Source: Acanthaster planci
Lineage: Eukaryota > Echinodermata > Asteroidea > Valvatida > Acanthasteridae
Reading direction: 5' to 3'
DNA: 64,000 nucleotides
Assembly (NCBI RefSeq): GCF_001949145.1
Contig: NW_019091388.1
Coordinates: 1,544,935 to 1,608,934 of the forward strand
Positions 38,475-50,089 of this stretch are shown piece by piece. The notes under the pieces are model-generated. The model did no database searches. It was not told the DNA's origin and saw only the letters and a program-made list of their open reading frames with translations. A program made the position numbers and the translations under genes. Position 1 is the stretch's first letter. Every line of letters starts with the position of its first letter.

Positions 38475-38770
38475 AGTAGGGAAAGGACAGTTCTGGAGCG
38501 CGCCTCCCTTTTCACCCTTTTTTCCTCAAAACCCCTGGGTAGTACATCGACTCAAAAAATCGGGGAAATCCCCTAAAAATCTGAAATTTCATATTTCAAC
38601 AATTTTCCCTGGATACCTCATCGACCCCCAAATCAGCTCTAAAATACCAGGTAAATATACACCTTCTGAGCCAAACATACCCTTTCACCCACCCGCGCCG
38701 GGGATTTACCTTGACCTTTTGACCCTGGCCCCCTTTTTCTTGTAAACAACTCGTGACGTGCGCCGATCGC
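38475..38770 (+). repeat. Left terminal repeat of Polinton copy 1
   Basis: Aligns in the same orientation with 51950-52215 through GACAGTTCTGG, CTTTTCACC, AAACCCCTGGGTA, CATCGACCC and CTTTTGACCC. Within it a module CCTGG-TACCT-ATCGACCC occurs twice (about 38537 and 38610). The exact first base is uncertain, likely near 38484. The other end of this copy is missing, so inversion is inferred from copy 2 orientation and not seen directly. Confidence 0.7.
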
Positions 38771-39173
38771 ACAAACAATCACTCTCAAACAAAAAAGACA
38801 CTTCCCCTTCACTTCTATTTAAAGCCCGGCTCTGTTCAAAGCAAAATGTGCTGTGTTTACAACCGTCTTAAATAAACCCCCCTATATATAAAAATAATAG
38901 TATTTAAAAAAACATGTCGATAAAAAACGAAAAAAATTGTAGAAACCTATATAAAAATATAGACACGAGCAACCCACAACACAGGCCTCTTCTAAAAACC
39001 TTTTTTTCGGTTTAAGAAGGCGTTTTTAGAAGATTTTGTCAAGCAGTATAACGTCCCGCTACCGCCTCCCAAACGTAAACTCCATGCAAGATTTGAACTC
39101 ATAGAAGCTATACGGACAGGCCAGAAACAATTTAAGTACCGCTTCCGCGTCAGTCATATCGGCAACTGTTGAG

Positions 39174-42100
39174 AATGGTTCAAAAATATAATATTCCTTA
39201 TGCACCGAAATCCCGATACGTTAAGCAAGACCTTATCGATGCGATCAAAGCTTACACTCAGCCTGAGGAACTCGCAGAAGTAGATATCAAAAGCATCAAT
39301 CGTTTCCAAGGCAATTTCCGCAATTGAGAATTGATACCTCGCTTCTTTGAATACGATTTGATACACTTTTTTGATTTTTACAAGTATTTTATAGAGAAGA
39401 AAGCGTTGGAAGAACTAAAAGAAATTGGTTCTTACAAATTTCAAACAAATATCAAAGTTCAGTTTAGATTGGAAAAACCCGTAAAAACTGAATTCGGCAC
39501 TTTTCCCTTTCCAAGCGACAACGATACAGTCGCAAATAAAGTCGACGTTAAAAACGAACTGACTGAACAGAAGGAAAAACAAATAAAAGAGGTGGAGGCT
39601 GATAGACAAAAAAGCTCGGGTTGGATCTTTGACAAAGTTGTCGCTTTTACATCAAAGTGGTTAAATATAACCCAGTGGGTTCTTCTTACATTCCGTTGCC
39701 TAAAGTATTGGAAGACAAAAAATCAATCATAAATGTCAAAAATACAGATCAAGAATGTATCCGATGGGCGTTGCTTTAAAATTATATTCTGACAACGTCA
39801 AAAGCCAGTTAGAAACAAATCCAAAATACAAAATAATTAAAGAGCGGCCTTCAACTTACAGGTCAGAATCAGATGGTTTAGATTTACAAACGTAAGCTTT
39901 CCAACACTGATTTCACAAATCCCACGTATCGAATTGCAAAATAACTTGGCAATCAATGTGCTTGGTTACACCAAAAAAGACGATCTTTACATTCTTTACA
40001 AAAGCAAGCGCCCAGAAGAACCGATCAAAATAACAAAGGTGAAGAAAATCACTACTGTTTGATTAAAAATCTTTTTAGGTTAACGGGCGATATCGATGAA
40101 CACGACGGCCAAAAACACTGGTGTTTCAATTGCATGTCGCATTTCCAAACGGAAGAAAAGTTAACCAGACACAAAGAAGATTGTCAAGGCTTAAACGTTC
40201 CCACATCTACGGTCAAGTTGTCGGCCGAAGGCGAAAACATTTTACAATTTAAAAATTACAAATATAAACAAGACGCGCCTTTTGTCATTTACGCCGATTT
40301 TGAGTCTGTTTTAGAAAAATTGCCGCCAGCAGCGAGGGAAGCGAGCACAGTCAAAACACAGATTCACAAACCCTGCGGCTACTCATACGCGGTTGTCAGA
40401 TGTGATGGAGTTTGTACAAGCCAAAAGACGTACAGAGGTCAAGATTCATCTGTCGACTTTGTTCAATCGCTCTCTGAGGAAGCAACCGAGAAAAACAAAA
40501 CGTTTAGAAACAAAGCGAAGTTGATTTGCTCACCCGAGTTACAAAAAATCTACGAAAATTTTAATCACTGTTGGATTTGCGAAAAGTTGAAAGACAAGAA
40601 AATGGAAGAATCTCAATGCCAGTGTGATATTCCAAATGTAGGCAAAATTGCTCATAAAAATGAAGCTGGGTTCAGAGAATGGATATGTTTAGATTGCGAG
40701 AAGCCCATCAACAATTTTAGAAAGGTCAGAGATCATTGTCACGTGACAAGAAAATACCGAGGCCCCGCGCATGCCAGGTGTAATCTCAAGTTAAGAATCG
40801 TGGCCAATCAAACATCCATTCCGGTGATTTTACATAATTTAGAAAAATACGACGCACATTTAATCAAACAAAACGCCCACGAATTTTACGGAAAATCAAT
40901 CAAGTTGATCGCTAAAAATACTGAAAATTACATTTCGTTTTCTTTTGGCCAACTCAGGTTTTTAGACTCATTTCATTTCATGGCTGCTTCGCTAGATCGG
41001 TTGGTTAAAACTTGTTCACCCGATGATTTTAACTTACTATATGAAAGGTCTCCAAATAACACAAATTTATTGTTGGAAAAAAGGAATTTACCCGAGTATA
41101 TAGACTCATTTGATCGATTTCAAGAAACAAAACTCCCGCCTATAGACGCTTTCTATAGCTTTTTGAGACAATCCGCCATAACTGAACAAGAACATACCCG
41201 CGCGGAAACAGTCTGGAAAACATTTGGCTGTAAAAATTAAAGAACTACGGCCTTGACCCGGCTAACTATTACACAGCACCTGGACTTTCTTGCGTTGCTC
41301 TCCTAAAACACTCGGATATAAAATTGGAATTACTGACAGACATTGATCAACACCTATTTTTTGAGCGGGCAAAAAGAGGAGGTATTTCAAGTGTAGGAGC
41401 CAAACGATATGCAAAGGCTAATAATCCAAAACTACCTTATTATGAACCCAATCAACCACAATCACACATTTTGTGTTTGGACGCGAAAAATTTGTATGGC
41501 TGGGCGATGAGCAAATATCTGCCGGAAGGGAATTTACCTGGGAAACAGACTTAGAAAAATTTACGTACTATTACATCCAAGAATTGCGACTAACTGGCGA
41601 CTACGATTACATGTTTGAGATTACTATGGATTACCCGCAACGTCACCATGACAAACACAATGACTTTCCACTTGCACCCAAAAATATGTCGGTACCAAAA
41701 AATGGCTTTCAAGCTATCAAAAAATTTTTATTGACAATGACGAGCTAGTAACCTCGGTTAACAAACTCGTGTCTACTCTCAACACAAAAGAAAAATACGT
41801 GGTTCACTATCGTACATTGCAAAAATATCTCAAAATCGGGTTGAGAAGAAGTTTACCAAGTATTGAAATTTCGCCAAAAGTCGTGGAAGAAAGACTATAT
41901 TAACAAGAACACAAAATTGCCCAAATTGGTCAAGTCAAGAATTGACGGTCATTTATTGAGGGATGTACAAGACGCAGACAAATACAAAAAATAACTTATG
42001 TACCGAATTACAAATCAACGATTCCATTTGAGGAATGCCAGCTTTCGTTTGTGGAGATGTACCGAACCAAAACAAAATTACATAAGCCAATCTATTGTGG

Positions 42101-42667
42101 CGTAAGTATTCTCGATATCTTAAAAACGTTGATGTATGATTTTTATTACAACGAACTAAAAGCCAATTTTGGTGACAAAGTAAATTTACTTTACACGGAC
42201 ACTGATTCTCTATTAGTCCAGATTCAAACTGACGATTTAACCGGCTACCTGAGTGAAAAGCGCAATTTGTTTGACTTTAGTAATTACCCACCCGGTCATC
42301 GACTTCACAATTCAAAAAATAAAAAAGTCATCGGTAAAATGAAAGACGAATTTGGTAGCAAAACAATTTTAGAAGCCGTTTGTATCAGATCCAAAATGTA
42401 TTCGATTCTGACGGTCGATCAAAATTTTAAAAAAGCAAAAGGCGTGACAAAGGTAGTCACTCAAAAACACCTTTTGCACAAGATGTACAAAAGTTGTCTA
42501 TTTGACCGGGTTTCTCATTTCAATAAACAGCAATTATTTAGATCAGATAAAATCAGATATTTACGGTGTCGCAAAATAAGTTGAGTCTGTCACCTTTAGA
42601 TACAAAGCGCTATATTTTGCCGAATGGTATCGATACGTTAGCTTACGGGCATATACTCGGGTGGTAA
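39174..42667 (+). pseudogene. polB: Protein-primed DNA polymerase B, copy 1 (broken)
   Basis: Homologous to the polymerase at 61185-64000. Open pieces are 39331-39732, 40059-41240, 41324-41554, 41473-41748 and 42051-42584. Visible parts are a YIPLP N-terminal block in another frame near 39680, a C2H2 finger (HWCFNCMSHF) near 40110, exonuclease motif YADFES near 40290, exo II NLEKYDAH near 40840, palm motif A near 41490 and motif C YTDTDSLL near 42200. Deletions remove exo III near 41235 and palm motif B (NNSVFGK in copy 2) near 41925, and the conserved C-terminal tail at 42583-42667 is in a different frame. It cannot encode an active enzyme. Two SAP/HeH-like motifs precede it at 39038 and 39174. 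The 3' end overlaps the convergent integrase by about 30 bp. Confidence 0.88.
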
Positions 42668-43629
42668 TTCGGTATCTTCGGGTACGACCTGAAGCTCTTC
42701 TTTGACGAAACTCCTATTTGGCCCGTTTAACAGATAATATAAAGTGGGACCCGTTTTTACCGCTTGCCTTTCACTCGTTTAAATTGGCTCGTGCGCTTTT
42801 CCACCTGATAGACGTCCACTGACCAGACAGGATCTGTCGCTCTTCTGACGGTGCCGCCCTCTTGCTCGCCCAAGTAATATAAATACCGAACGACCACGCT
42901 TAGAGGTAGTTCTCTTTGGGTCGTTCTTGGAGGTGCACTCGGTGTTTGTTTCACTCGGTCTAATTTTATAGCTTCTTCAGGAACGGCATCAATTAAACGC
43001 GTTTTTTCCTCATTTAACGATTTCACGACCTGGAGCAAACGTTTTACCCATTCCACGTTTCCAACATTTCTTTCGGCTAAAGTGCGGTTAAACCTTTCCA
43101 CGATCCCCTGCGACCTATGTACACCCGGCTCGCCCACTTGAATTTCTACCCCGTGTTTTGCCATTAACTTTTTAAACTCGCCTTTAAATTCAGATCCGGA
43201 GTCTACCATTATGAATTTGGGCCAGGTCAGAGGTGATCGCTCGTAAATTTTTTTGCTCGGTACGCTCACTTGCTCGGCGGTTTTACTGGTCAACGGTTCT
43301 GCTTCTTTATACCGGGAACCCACGTCTACTACCGTCAAAGCGTATTTAAACGTTTTTCTTTTAACGCAGTCCCAGGGTAAGTACAAAACGTCCATTTGAT
43401 GCGCTTCGTTTGGTTTGACCGATTCCAATTGCAACATTGTAGGTCTCGGTACGTAATTTGGTGCCGATAAATATATTTGCCAAACGGCATGCTTTTTTAG
43501 CCAGTTTCTAATAACTGATTTGTCTGCACCGGTCTTTTCGTGTAGATGATCGATCGTGCTTTCTCCTCGCCAGTAGCCCTGTGGACTATAAAACAACTTT
43601 TGGTTCCATTTTAAGATAAAGTTACGCAA
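42638..43629 (-). pseudogene. int: Retroviral-type (DDE) integrase, copy 1 (broken ends)
   Basis: A 290-residue frame (43629-42757) has the integrase core: QMDVLYLPWD with the first Asp, MVDSGSEFKG with the second Asp, and QGIVERFNRT with the Glu. Polintons use this enzyme to insert into host DNA. Compared with copy 2, about 13 residues are lost between ERFNRTLAER and NVEWV. The original ATG at 43609 is out of frame with the body, and the C-terminal segment after GKR (42757-42638) lies in another frame. The core triad is retained, but the ends are damaged. Convergent with the polymerase. Confidence 0.85.
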
Positions 43630-44042
43630 ATCGATAAGCTAAGAAACTGACCAAAGCCGTCCCGCCTAAAATCCAAACAAACTCGCCAATCTTTTGATCC
43701 TCGGAAGGCTCGTAGAAATCGGACAATTTAGGTTCTGGCGGTAACGGCGTAATATTTTTACCGATCAATTCTGAATAAGCTCGTAAAGCTTCGTCCACGT
43801 TTACAAATGTTTGCTGACTCGCGCGTTTTTTGTCGCATTCATTCGTTTAAAAAATCTAACATACGAACGCGGTTTTGTTCCCAGGATTCCTTCACTTGCG
43901 CCAATTGCTCTAGGGCTAAATCGTGACGCTTTCGTTCTTCGTCGACTTTACTTTTTGATAAACTGCTGAATAAAAAATTTGAGTCCGTGAACGCTAACGC
44001 ATTCACTATAGCTCCTCCCACCATCATTAGAGCACTAGCCAT
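43622..44042 (-). pseudogene. Small Polinton membrane protein, copy 1
   Basis: Homologue of 59690-60109. The open part (44042-43839) starts MASALMMVGGAIVNALAF, a hydrophobic segment, followed by a charged coiled-coil-like stretch (DEERKRHDLALEQLAQ). A frameshift near 43835 separates it from the C-terminal part, which ends in a second hydrophobic segment at about 43660. This family recurs in metazoan Polintons; its function is unknown. Divergent from the capsid gene. Confidence 0.75.
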
Positions 44043-44298
44043 TTATAAAATAAGTAAATTAAATGAAAAGCGAAATTAAAGATCAACTGTCGGAAATTCA
44101 AGCTGACCTAAGCAACATCGAGCAGATGCTGGGTGACATGAGTGCCGATATAGATCACATCGGTGATATCCAAAGTGAAAAATACGAAGATCTATTTTTT
44201 CGTAGCGGGTTTAACGTTAATTGCGTTTTCTTTTCTTTTTAAGATATGTCAGCAGATTAAAAATCATAAAATAAGAATCGTATAATATAAAAGTAATA

Positions 44299-45471
44299 TG
44301 TCGAATTAATACACAAAAAAACTAAACCCGATTTGCAGGCTTAAAGTTCCTCGCGCGATCAAGGGCGAAAGACGCGAAGTAACCATTACTCATAACCCGA
44401 GTACGATAGCCGCGGGTCACACGTTAAACGTAAAGTTCCCGGCTTTAGGCACGGGCGACGTCGTTGTATCGGGCACCGCCAAACTCGCTTTTAAACTAGA
44501 TCTTGACGGAGCCTCGGTTGATAACCGTAATCGTAAGTTACCGAGATGCAGACGTATTTCACAATTTTAAGGACAACTGGCTACCTCTGTCGCAGACTAA
44601 CAATATGGCGTACGTCTCGGTGCTTGCGATAAAAACGAAGCGGCAAACAACGGTAGGATAAAGCAATTGCCGACGCTTTTAAAAATCGTTACGCGATTCC
44701 ACTGGACACGCCAATGTTGACGGATCACGGACATTTTTATCAGTCGGGGTTTTAAGAGCCTCTGACGTATCAACTGACTTTTAACGGGCACGATAAAGTG
44801 GTCAACTCGTCAGATACTGCGACTGAGTACTCAATTTCGGATTTGACTTTGGAATACGAAGTAGTCACCAATCGAGACCTTGGTTAAGTTTTGAGGAGCA
44901 AACATAAGGGACTCGTCTATTACCTGTTTAACCGGATTCACTTATGGAACAAAACAGGCGGTAACAAGTCGGATACACTATGGAACATCAGCATCGATCA
45001 GACGATCAAGAGCTTAAAAAAGGAATATTAATTTTGTTTAGAGACCCGGCTATCAACCCCCCCCAAGATTTTATGATCCGCACGTTACAAAGACGGTCGT
45101 CACGGTCGAGGGTAAGCCAAATCAAATGTACTCGCAGGGATTGTTTGAATATCAACATTGGAACGAGGTGACTAAATACTTCGGAGATTCGGACACGGAA
45201 TCGGCGAGAGCGGTGGTGAAAGATTTATACTGAATTCAGAGTAGATATAGCTCAGTATTGAAGAGATAAATATGGGCTTTGGCTCGATTTCAGAAGTTCT
45301 GACGATAATAGCGCTCACGGGTCAGGTAGGCCACTCGGCGGCGGAGGGGATGTATCGATTCAAATGGAACGACAGGCCGAAACCGCAGGACCTTTGACGA
45401 TGTACGTGTTTTTGGTGATGGACGCCCAACTGACGGTGGAAGACGGGAGTTTCAAGAGTTTAGTTTATTAA
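44299..45471 (+). pseudogene. Major capsid protein (double jelly roll), copy 1 (broken)
   Basis: Matches the intact capsid gene at 59655-58399 along its length, but the ATG at 44299 meets a stop after three codons and several frameshifts follow. About 25 residues are deleted near 44520, in the region that reads NNVARNLVSEINI in copy 2. Matching pieces include VPRAIKGERREVTI near 44345, YSISDLTLEYEVVTN near 44830, DQTIKSLK near 45000 and the conserved end near 45400-45471. Non-functional. Confidence 0.85.
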
Positions 45472-45487
45472 TTCGGGCTTAAATTAA

Positions 45488-46115
45488 ATGAGTCAGATGT
45501 TTAAAAATCGGCACTGTGCTCTAATCGTGGGGGATACCAGGAGTGGTAAAACTCAGTGGATATTAAATCTTTTAGAGACTGAATACCTATTCACGTTTGA
45601 AGCTGTCGTAATTATTTGTCCCGTGTTATTTAAAAACAAAACGTATTTAGAACGACTGTGGATTTACACGAATGACAATGTTTACCTCTGTGATTTAGAT
45701 TGGGAAAAGTTGGAGTTAAACGAAGCGATCGAACTTTATCAACGACTATTTGATGGCATAAATACGCTTTTTATAATCGACGATTGCGCAGCCGATTAAT
45801 TTATTAAATATTGAAAAAAGTTCAAAGGAAGTAACACGTGCGCTTTGAGTAAGATGCGTTTAGCGGTAGACATTATTTGCATAGCTGCTGGCTACTCACT
45901 CAGAAGTACAATGCCGTATTAAAAGACTATCGGAGCAACACGGCGTGGACTGCTATTCTTTACTGTAAGGATAGATCATCTTTTGATCAGATGCTAGATG
46001 AAAACGATGTGGTCCCAGATGGAAACGACATGAAATCAAAAAACACCTGCGCGATATTAAATTTAGTAAATTGATTGTTAATATTATACCTCCAGTGTCG
46101 TATGATTTATCGTGA
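45488..46115 (+). pseudogene. Packaging ATPase (A32/FtsK-HerA type), copy 1 (broken)
   Basis: The first 103 residues are open (45488-45799): Walker A is GDTRSGKT and Walker B is TLFIIDDCA. Stops interrupt the next segment (two within 45795-45822), and a further frameshift precedes SCWLLTQKYN near 45880-45905. The ATPase drives genome packaging into capsids in this virus lineage. The N terminus MSQMFKNRH lacks the ten-residue insertion seen in copy 2. Confidence 0.85.
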
Positions 46116-46159
46116 GAAAAAAATAAAAATAAAATGATTATCAATAATAATAAGTAAAT

Positions 46160-46623
46160 ATGGTCGAAAATAATAAAAAGTGATGCGCTAAGTGTAGATG
46201 CTACGTAGATTTGACAAATTTTAGAACTCAAAAAACGGGTAAAATTAACTCGTAATTTATTTATCGTAAAACAGAAAATATCGTAAACTGTGCAGCGACC
46301 CAGTCAAGGTAACGATTCAAGAGTGGATTTCTAATTGTCGCTCTAAAGACAAGAAGTACGATCGCTTTGACTCCGAACGCTTTATTGATACGGACTTCTG
46401 TCGTGGTTTGATTGAGGATTACCCGCATTGCTTTTACCCAGATTGCGAGGTTGAAATTCAATTTTTAGAGAACAGAGATGATTTAGGTACAATTGAACGT
46501 CTAAATAATTCAATAGGTCACGTTAAGTCAAATTGCGTTTTAGCTTGTCGCAGATGCAATAATGCCAGGAAGTCTGATAAGCTAATTGTTGTGTCTTCCG
46601 CAGATTTGAAAACTAGTTATTAA
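46160..46623 (+). pseudogene. HNH nuclease with Cys-rich N terminus, copy 1 (broken)
   Basis: The N terminus has a zinc-finger start (CAKCRCYVDLTNF) interrupted by stops, and the middle Cys/His repeat region of copy 2 is deleted. The C-terminal part is open: PHCFYPDCEV, then DLGTIERLNNSIGHVKSN and LACRRCNNARKSDK, which fits an HNH/McrA-type zinc nuclease domain. A gene of this kind is an accessory in Polintons. Confidence 0.7.
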
Positions 46624-46639
46624 GTACTTATTAATTGCT

Positions 46640-46700
46640 TATTCTCTGCTTACGCTAGGCTATATAAGCTTTGCTATATAAGCAAATTTTATTTTAGTTA
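46640..46700. repeat. Direct repeat and small hairpin between genes
   Basis: GCTATATAAGC occurs twice in tandem (46660-46684) and TTTGCT-ATATA-AGCAAA forms a 6-bp stem. It lies at the position where copy 2 has a perfect 14-bp hairpin, between the HNH gene and the next small membrane-protein gene. Confidence 0.5.
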
Positions 46701-46716
46701 TAATTAAATAACAGTA

Positions 46717-46917
46717 ATGTTAGAGTTAGTTCAACTACTTGTTCAAATAGTTATTGCGGTCAACTTGACCTACCATACAAATGAATTGAAGCAAACTGTC
46801 AACAAATTAAAATCGTATATATTTAAATGGACGATATCAAAAGCATCTTCGCCGATTCAAAAAGTGACGCAACCGAAGAATCCAAGCCCAACGTCAAAGA
46901 CCGACTTTGTTCGATAG
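46717..46917 (+). CDS. Small membrane protein, copy 1
   Basis: A 66-residue frame with a hydrophobic N terminus (LELVQLLVQIVIAVNLTYH) and basic C terminus. It aligns with 57044-56850 of copy 2 and overlaps the start of the next gene at 46827, as in copy 2. Conservation of length and overlap in both copies supports a real gene. Function unknown. Confidence 0.6.
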   Translation: MLELVQLLVQIVIAVNLTYHTNELKQTVNKLKSYIFKWTISKASSPIQKVTQPKNPSPTSKTDFVR

Positions 46918-47381
46918 TTGCATCAGGCGAGAGTAAAAAGTATCTCGAAAAATAATTTACGGTTAGAGACATCGAAGCCATGTCACCCAAAGACCAAGAA
47001 AAGCTTTTCAATCTGTACGAATTTAAGTTTGGTAAAGAGATCGTTAATACGTTAGGTCACGCGATTCTAAGTTTGTACGCGCGTTTATTCGTAATAGCCA
47101 CTCCCGTTGATATCTTGGGATTCAACGTCAACTTAAAATCAGAAGAAGCGCTGACCAACGACCTAAACGACGATCCGATCATTAGTCAAACGATGGGACA
47201 CCTACTTACCGAAATTTGTTATAAGTACGGCGTGTACCTATCGCCATTGACAGCCGCGTTAATTACCACTAAACACCTGGAGCTCAACAAAAGTTCTATT
47301 ATTATAAAAGAAGATGTCAACAACAGAAATGAGCACCCCAGCGAACAGCCCGGTAAAATCTCAAATTCAGACAGTAACTAA
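46827..47381 (+). pseudogene. Polinton hypothetical protein (188-aa family), copy 1, one stop
   Basis: Starts MDDIKSIFADSKSD and is collinear with 56916-56350. One in-frame TAA lies near 46952; the rest (46980-47381) is open and includes EAMSPKDQEKLFNLYEFKFG and PIISQTMGHLLTEI. No catalytic motif is visible. Proteins of this type, about 130-190 residues with one or two hydrophobic helices, recur in animal Polintons. The preceding CGTATATATTTAA resembles a shared start-proximal motif. Confidence 0.7.
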
Positions 47382-47645
47382 AGCCAAAAGTCCCAAACGA
47401 GTAGAACAGGGTAAGAAATTAGCTGAACATAACAAAAAGATGAAGCAGCAGCTCGCCAAGATGAAATTAAGTGAAGTCAGTGAAACACCCATATCGGAAA
47501 ATAAAATCTGCGCCTTAAAACGGCCTTAGAGAACAGAAACTTAATCATGGGTGGATTGACCATTGGAGCGCTTGCTGTATATTTAATTTGGAAAAACCGA
47601 CCTACAAGAACCAATTACAGCAACCAAATTATAAGAACCGATTAA
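47314..47645 (+). pseudogene. Basic single-span membrane protein, copy 1 (frameshift)
   Basis: The N-terminal 71 residues are open (47314-47529) and Lys-rich (KRVEQGKKLAEHNKKMKQQL). After a frameshift near 47515 the membrane segment LIMGGLTIGALAVYLIW is found in another frame, ending at 47645. It overlaps the end of the preceding gene by 68 bp, as in copy 2. Confidence 0.75.
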
Positions 47646-47715
47646 AAGCGACCGACCCGAGATTTTGGTTATGGAATAAATTTGGAATAGATTTAAAAAC
47701 TCCTTAATATTAAAG

Positions 47716-47963
47716 ATGAGTAACGCTAAATCAATCGACGTAAACGGAATCACCAATACGGTTTACCACGGAGCCGTCGTTTCAGCAATCTCCATGGGTT
47801 ACGCCATGCTATCGAGTAAGCTATTTAAATGAAACCGCCAGACCTAAATAAATTATCCATCGAAGACGCGTTGAAATTGACCGCGCTGTCAAGCGGGGCG
47901 TTGGCTACCCAGGGTTGGCTAGTGGCGCAAGGTATGTTACCCGCGAGCCTGCCTACCGCTTAA
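47716..47963 (+). pseudogene. 82-residue Polinton membrane-type protein, copy 1 (frameshift)
   Basis: Starts MSNAKSIDVNGITNTVYHGA with hydrophobic stretches around VVSAISMGYAMLSS. A stop and frame change near 47830 split it from the conserved second half, which contains LSSGALATQGWLVAQG and ends at 47963. Matches 56008-55761 of copy 2. The family is known only as a conserved Polinton small protein. Confidence 0.7.
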
Positions 47964-47982
47964 AAACGTATTTTTAAAAGAA

Positions 47983-49338
47983 ATGGCTGAAGGAGGATTT
48001 GATCCGGAGGAAATACCTCTGTTAAATCTAGATAACGAAGGAAAAAAACAAAACGATTTAGATCGGCACTATAATGAAAGGTCATTGTTAGAAGACCCCT
48101 ATTTTTCACATCCTTTTACCGTTGGGCCAGAAGAAGAAGATGAAATATATGGTGGCTTAGAGATCGAAAAGCGATACAACGAGTTAATTAAAGACGTCGA
48201 TCACGAAACGGAACTAACAAGACAAGTCAAATTAATGGAGCTTACGCAATTGTTACGCGAATCTAAAGTGAACGATTTTTACTCAGCTATTAAAGAAGGA
48301 ACTGGTTACAAAACAGAAATTAAAGACCCAAATATTTTTTAATTTAGATAGTAAAGATCGCCTGTACGTAAAGTTCGCAGCCAAAAAGTTCTTTTAACCC
48401 AAGAATATCATAATAATGTATTTCTTAGCTTATTGGACAAATAACAAACACAGATTTCATAAGACGCGTCTTAGGCTTGCGAGATTACGTTTCTGGCAAA
48501 ACAAAACAGCATGCGCAGGAAGTGGCTCGTAAACTAGCGGAACTTCATCCCGAGAGTATAGAATTAGTAAAACTACTCCAAGAAGCAGATCTAGCGAGTG
48601 ACATTGTAGAAGACCTCACCCGTGACGTAGACGTTCAAACCGAAGGGTTAAATTACAGAGAACCATCGCTTTAGATAAATCGTTACAAAAAATAAAAGGA
48701 GAATTAATTTTAAATCAGGGTAAATAAGATCAGTTAGACGCAAAAATTCAACAGGTCGAAGCTGAGTTAGAAGAAGCGACATTGGAAGGAGAACGTACAG
48801 AACTTCAACGGCAATTAGACGACTTACGAGTCGAAAGACGGGGTAGATTAGAAGTCATCGATAGAAACAATCAATTGAGGAGCCAAATTAATCGCATCAA
48901 GGAAACGATCAAAAAGATCACGAATTCGAGTTTGGCATTACGCGAGAAGATTCGATTTAGAGAGCAAGGTGTGACGATCGTAAGGATTTTTGCGGCTTTT
49001 TCACTAGCGGTAAGTACCATCGTTAGTAGCATCGTAGCTAGCGTTAGAGCTGCTGGCAAGCCAAGTCCTGAACCTGAATCTGCACCAAAACCTACGCCAG
49101 CTCTCCCCCCTCCAAAGGTGGAATTACCTATTGGTTCAAACGGCAATTATGGAATTTGGCAAACGTGTTGAAGAAACTCGGGTTGAAAGCTTTAGGCGCT
49201 TTGCCCGGAATCATAGGTAGCGTTTTAAGTTGGATTTTTAACGTGGCGAGTAAAGCGGTCGGATGGGTGGCGGAGCGCGTGTGGACTTTGTTTGTAGGCG
49301 TGGGTGTTTTGATTTTGACGTACGTGCAAAAGATGTAA
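47983..49338 (+). pseudogene. Large coiled-coil/hydrophobic virion-type protein, copy 1 (broken)
   Basis: Pieces 47983-48342, 48477-48674, 48782-49171 and 49156-49338 align end to end with this family. The N terminus MAEGGFDPEEIPLL is acidic; the middle has VNDFYSAIKEGTGY and a coiled coil (TELQRQLDDLRVERRGR); then come a hydrophobic segment near 48990 (REQGVTIVRIFAAFSLAV), a Pro-rich linker and a C-terminal hydrophobic part near 49195 (ALGALPGIIGSVLSWIF). The same layout recurs in cnidarian and other Polintons and is probably a membrane-active structural protein. At least three frame breaks. AACGTATTTTT precedes the start. Confidence 0.75.
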
Positions 49339-49359
49339 AAAGGCAAAAAAAATTAAACC

Positions 49360-50052
49360 TCACCTCAAATTTAAGGGAGATACCACGATGCTTCCTCTTT
49401 GACCCTCGGGTAATGGCTGATATGAGCTTCGCGAATGAAGTCTGTCGTATATAGGTTCAGTTAGTCCCGTCAAAAACAGTCTGTTAGTTAATTTTCTTCT
49501 GGGTCTCGTGGGTTGCACGGAGGAGTTTGAGGTAGGTCGAGTTGGGGGATTCCCTTCATAAATTTCATCTAAAGCTTGTCTTTGCCCCTCGAGCAGTGAA
49601 GCTGATTTGACTTTTTTATCGTTGATATCATAAGCTAAACGATCTCGCGTTTCTGGTGGTTGTCTGTGGTTTAACCGATCGTTTAAAGTTGCAATTTCTT
49701 GGTTTAGCTGCTCAATTTCATCAGCGATGATTCTGATTTCTTCCGCTAAGTTGCCTCTTTTATTTGCTTGAATCAATCTGGTTTTAGCTGTTTTTACTAA
49801 TTCTGAATTGGGAGATACGTCCGTTCTTTCCTCTGAAGGTATTCCGGGCGGTCGTTTGCCAAGTACCCCCGCGGGCCTACCGTCCAAGCTTGTATCCCAC
49901 CCAATTTCAGTCGCGTTTGTTACGTTAAAATATCCAGCTTCAAACTGAATATTCTTTACTCGGACGACTTTGTCGCCTTTGGTGTTTTTAATGACATCTT
50001 TCAATTTAAACGTCTGCTCGCTCTCGGTTAAGTAAAACGTGTGAGTCTCCAT
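49360..50052 (-). CDS. Minor capsid-like N terminus fused to an unrelated coiled-coil tail, copy 1
   Basis: The 230-residue frame begins METHTFYL...GDKVVRVKNIQFEAGYFNV, matching copy 2 (54116 on) and the start of the Polinton minor capsid (penton, single jelly roll) family. After residue 50 it shares nothing with copy 2. The rest is Pro/Arg-rich with a coiled coil (EEIRIIADEIEQLNQEIATL) and a basic C terminus. It could be a chimera made by a deletion joining two genes, or a real different tail. The frame is fully open, unusual in this decayed copy. CGTATATAATAAA precedes the start. Confidence 0.6.
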   Translation of the reverse strand: METHTFYLTESEQTFKLKDVIKNTKGDKVVRVKNIQFEAGYFNVTNATEIGWDTSLDGRPAGVLGKRPPGIPSEERTDVSPNSELVKTAKTRLIQANKRGNLAEEIRIIADEIEQLNQEIATLNDRLNHRQPPETRDRLAYDINDKKVKSASLLEGQRQALDEIYEGNPPTRPTSNSSVQPTRPRRKLTNRLFLTGLTEPIYDRLHSRSSYQPLPEGQRGSIVVSPLNLR

Positions 50053-50089
50053 TTTATTATATACGTTTTGAAAAATCTTGTTTGGTCAA

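Noticed and set aside
42638-43629. Retrovirus or LTR retrotransposon origin for the integrase
   Set aside because: There is no gag, protease or reverse transcriptase nearby, and the neighbours are polymerase B, capsid and ATPase, which define a Polinton.
49128-49346. Minus-strand frame opposite the large virion-type gene
   Set aside because: It is a shadow of the coding frame on the plus strand, which matches a known layout.
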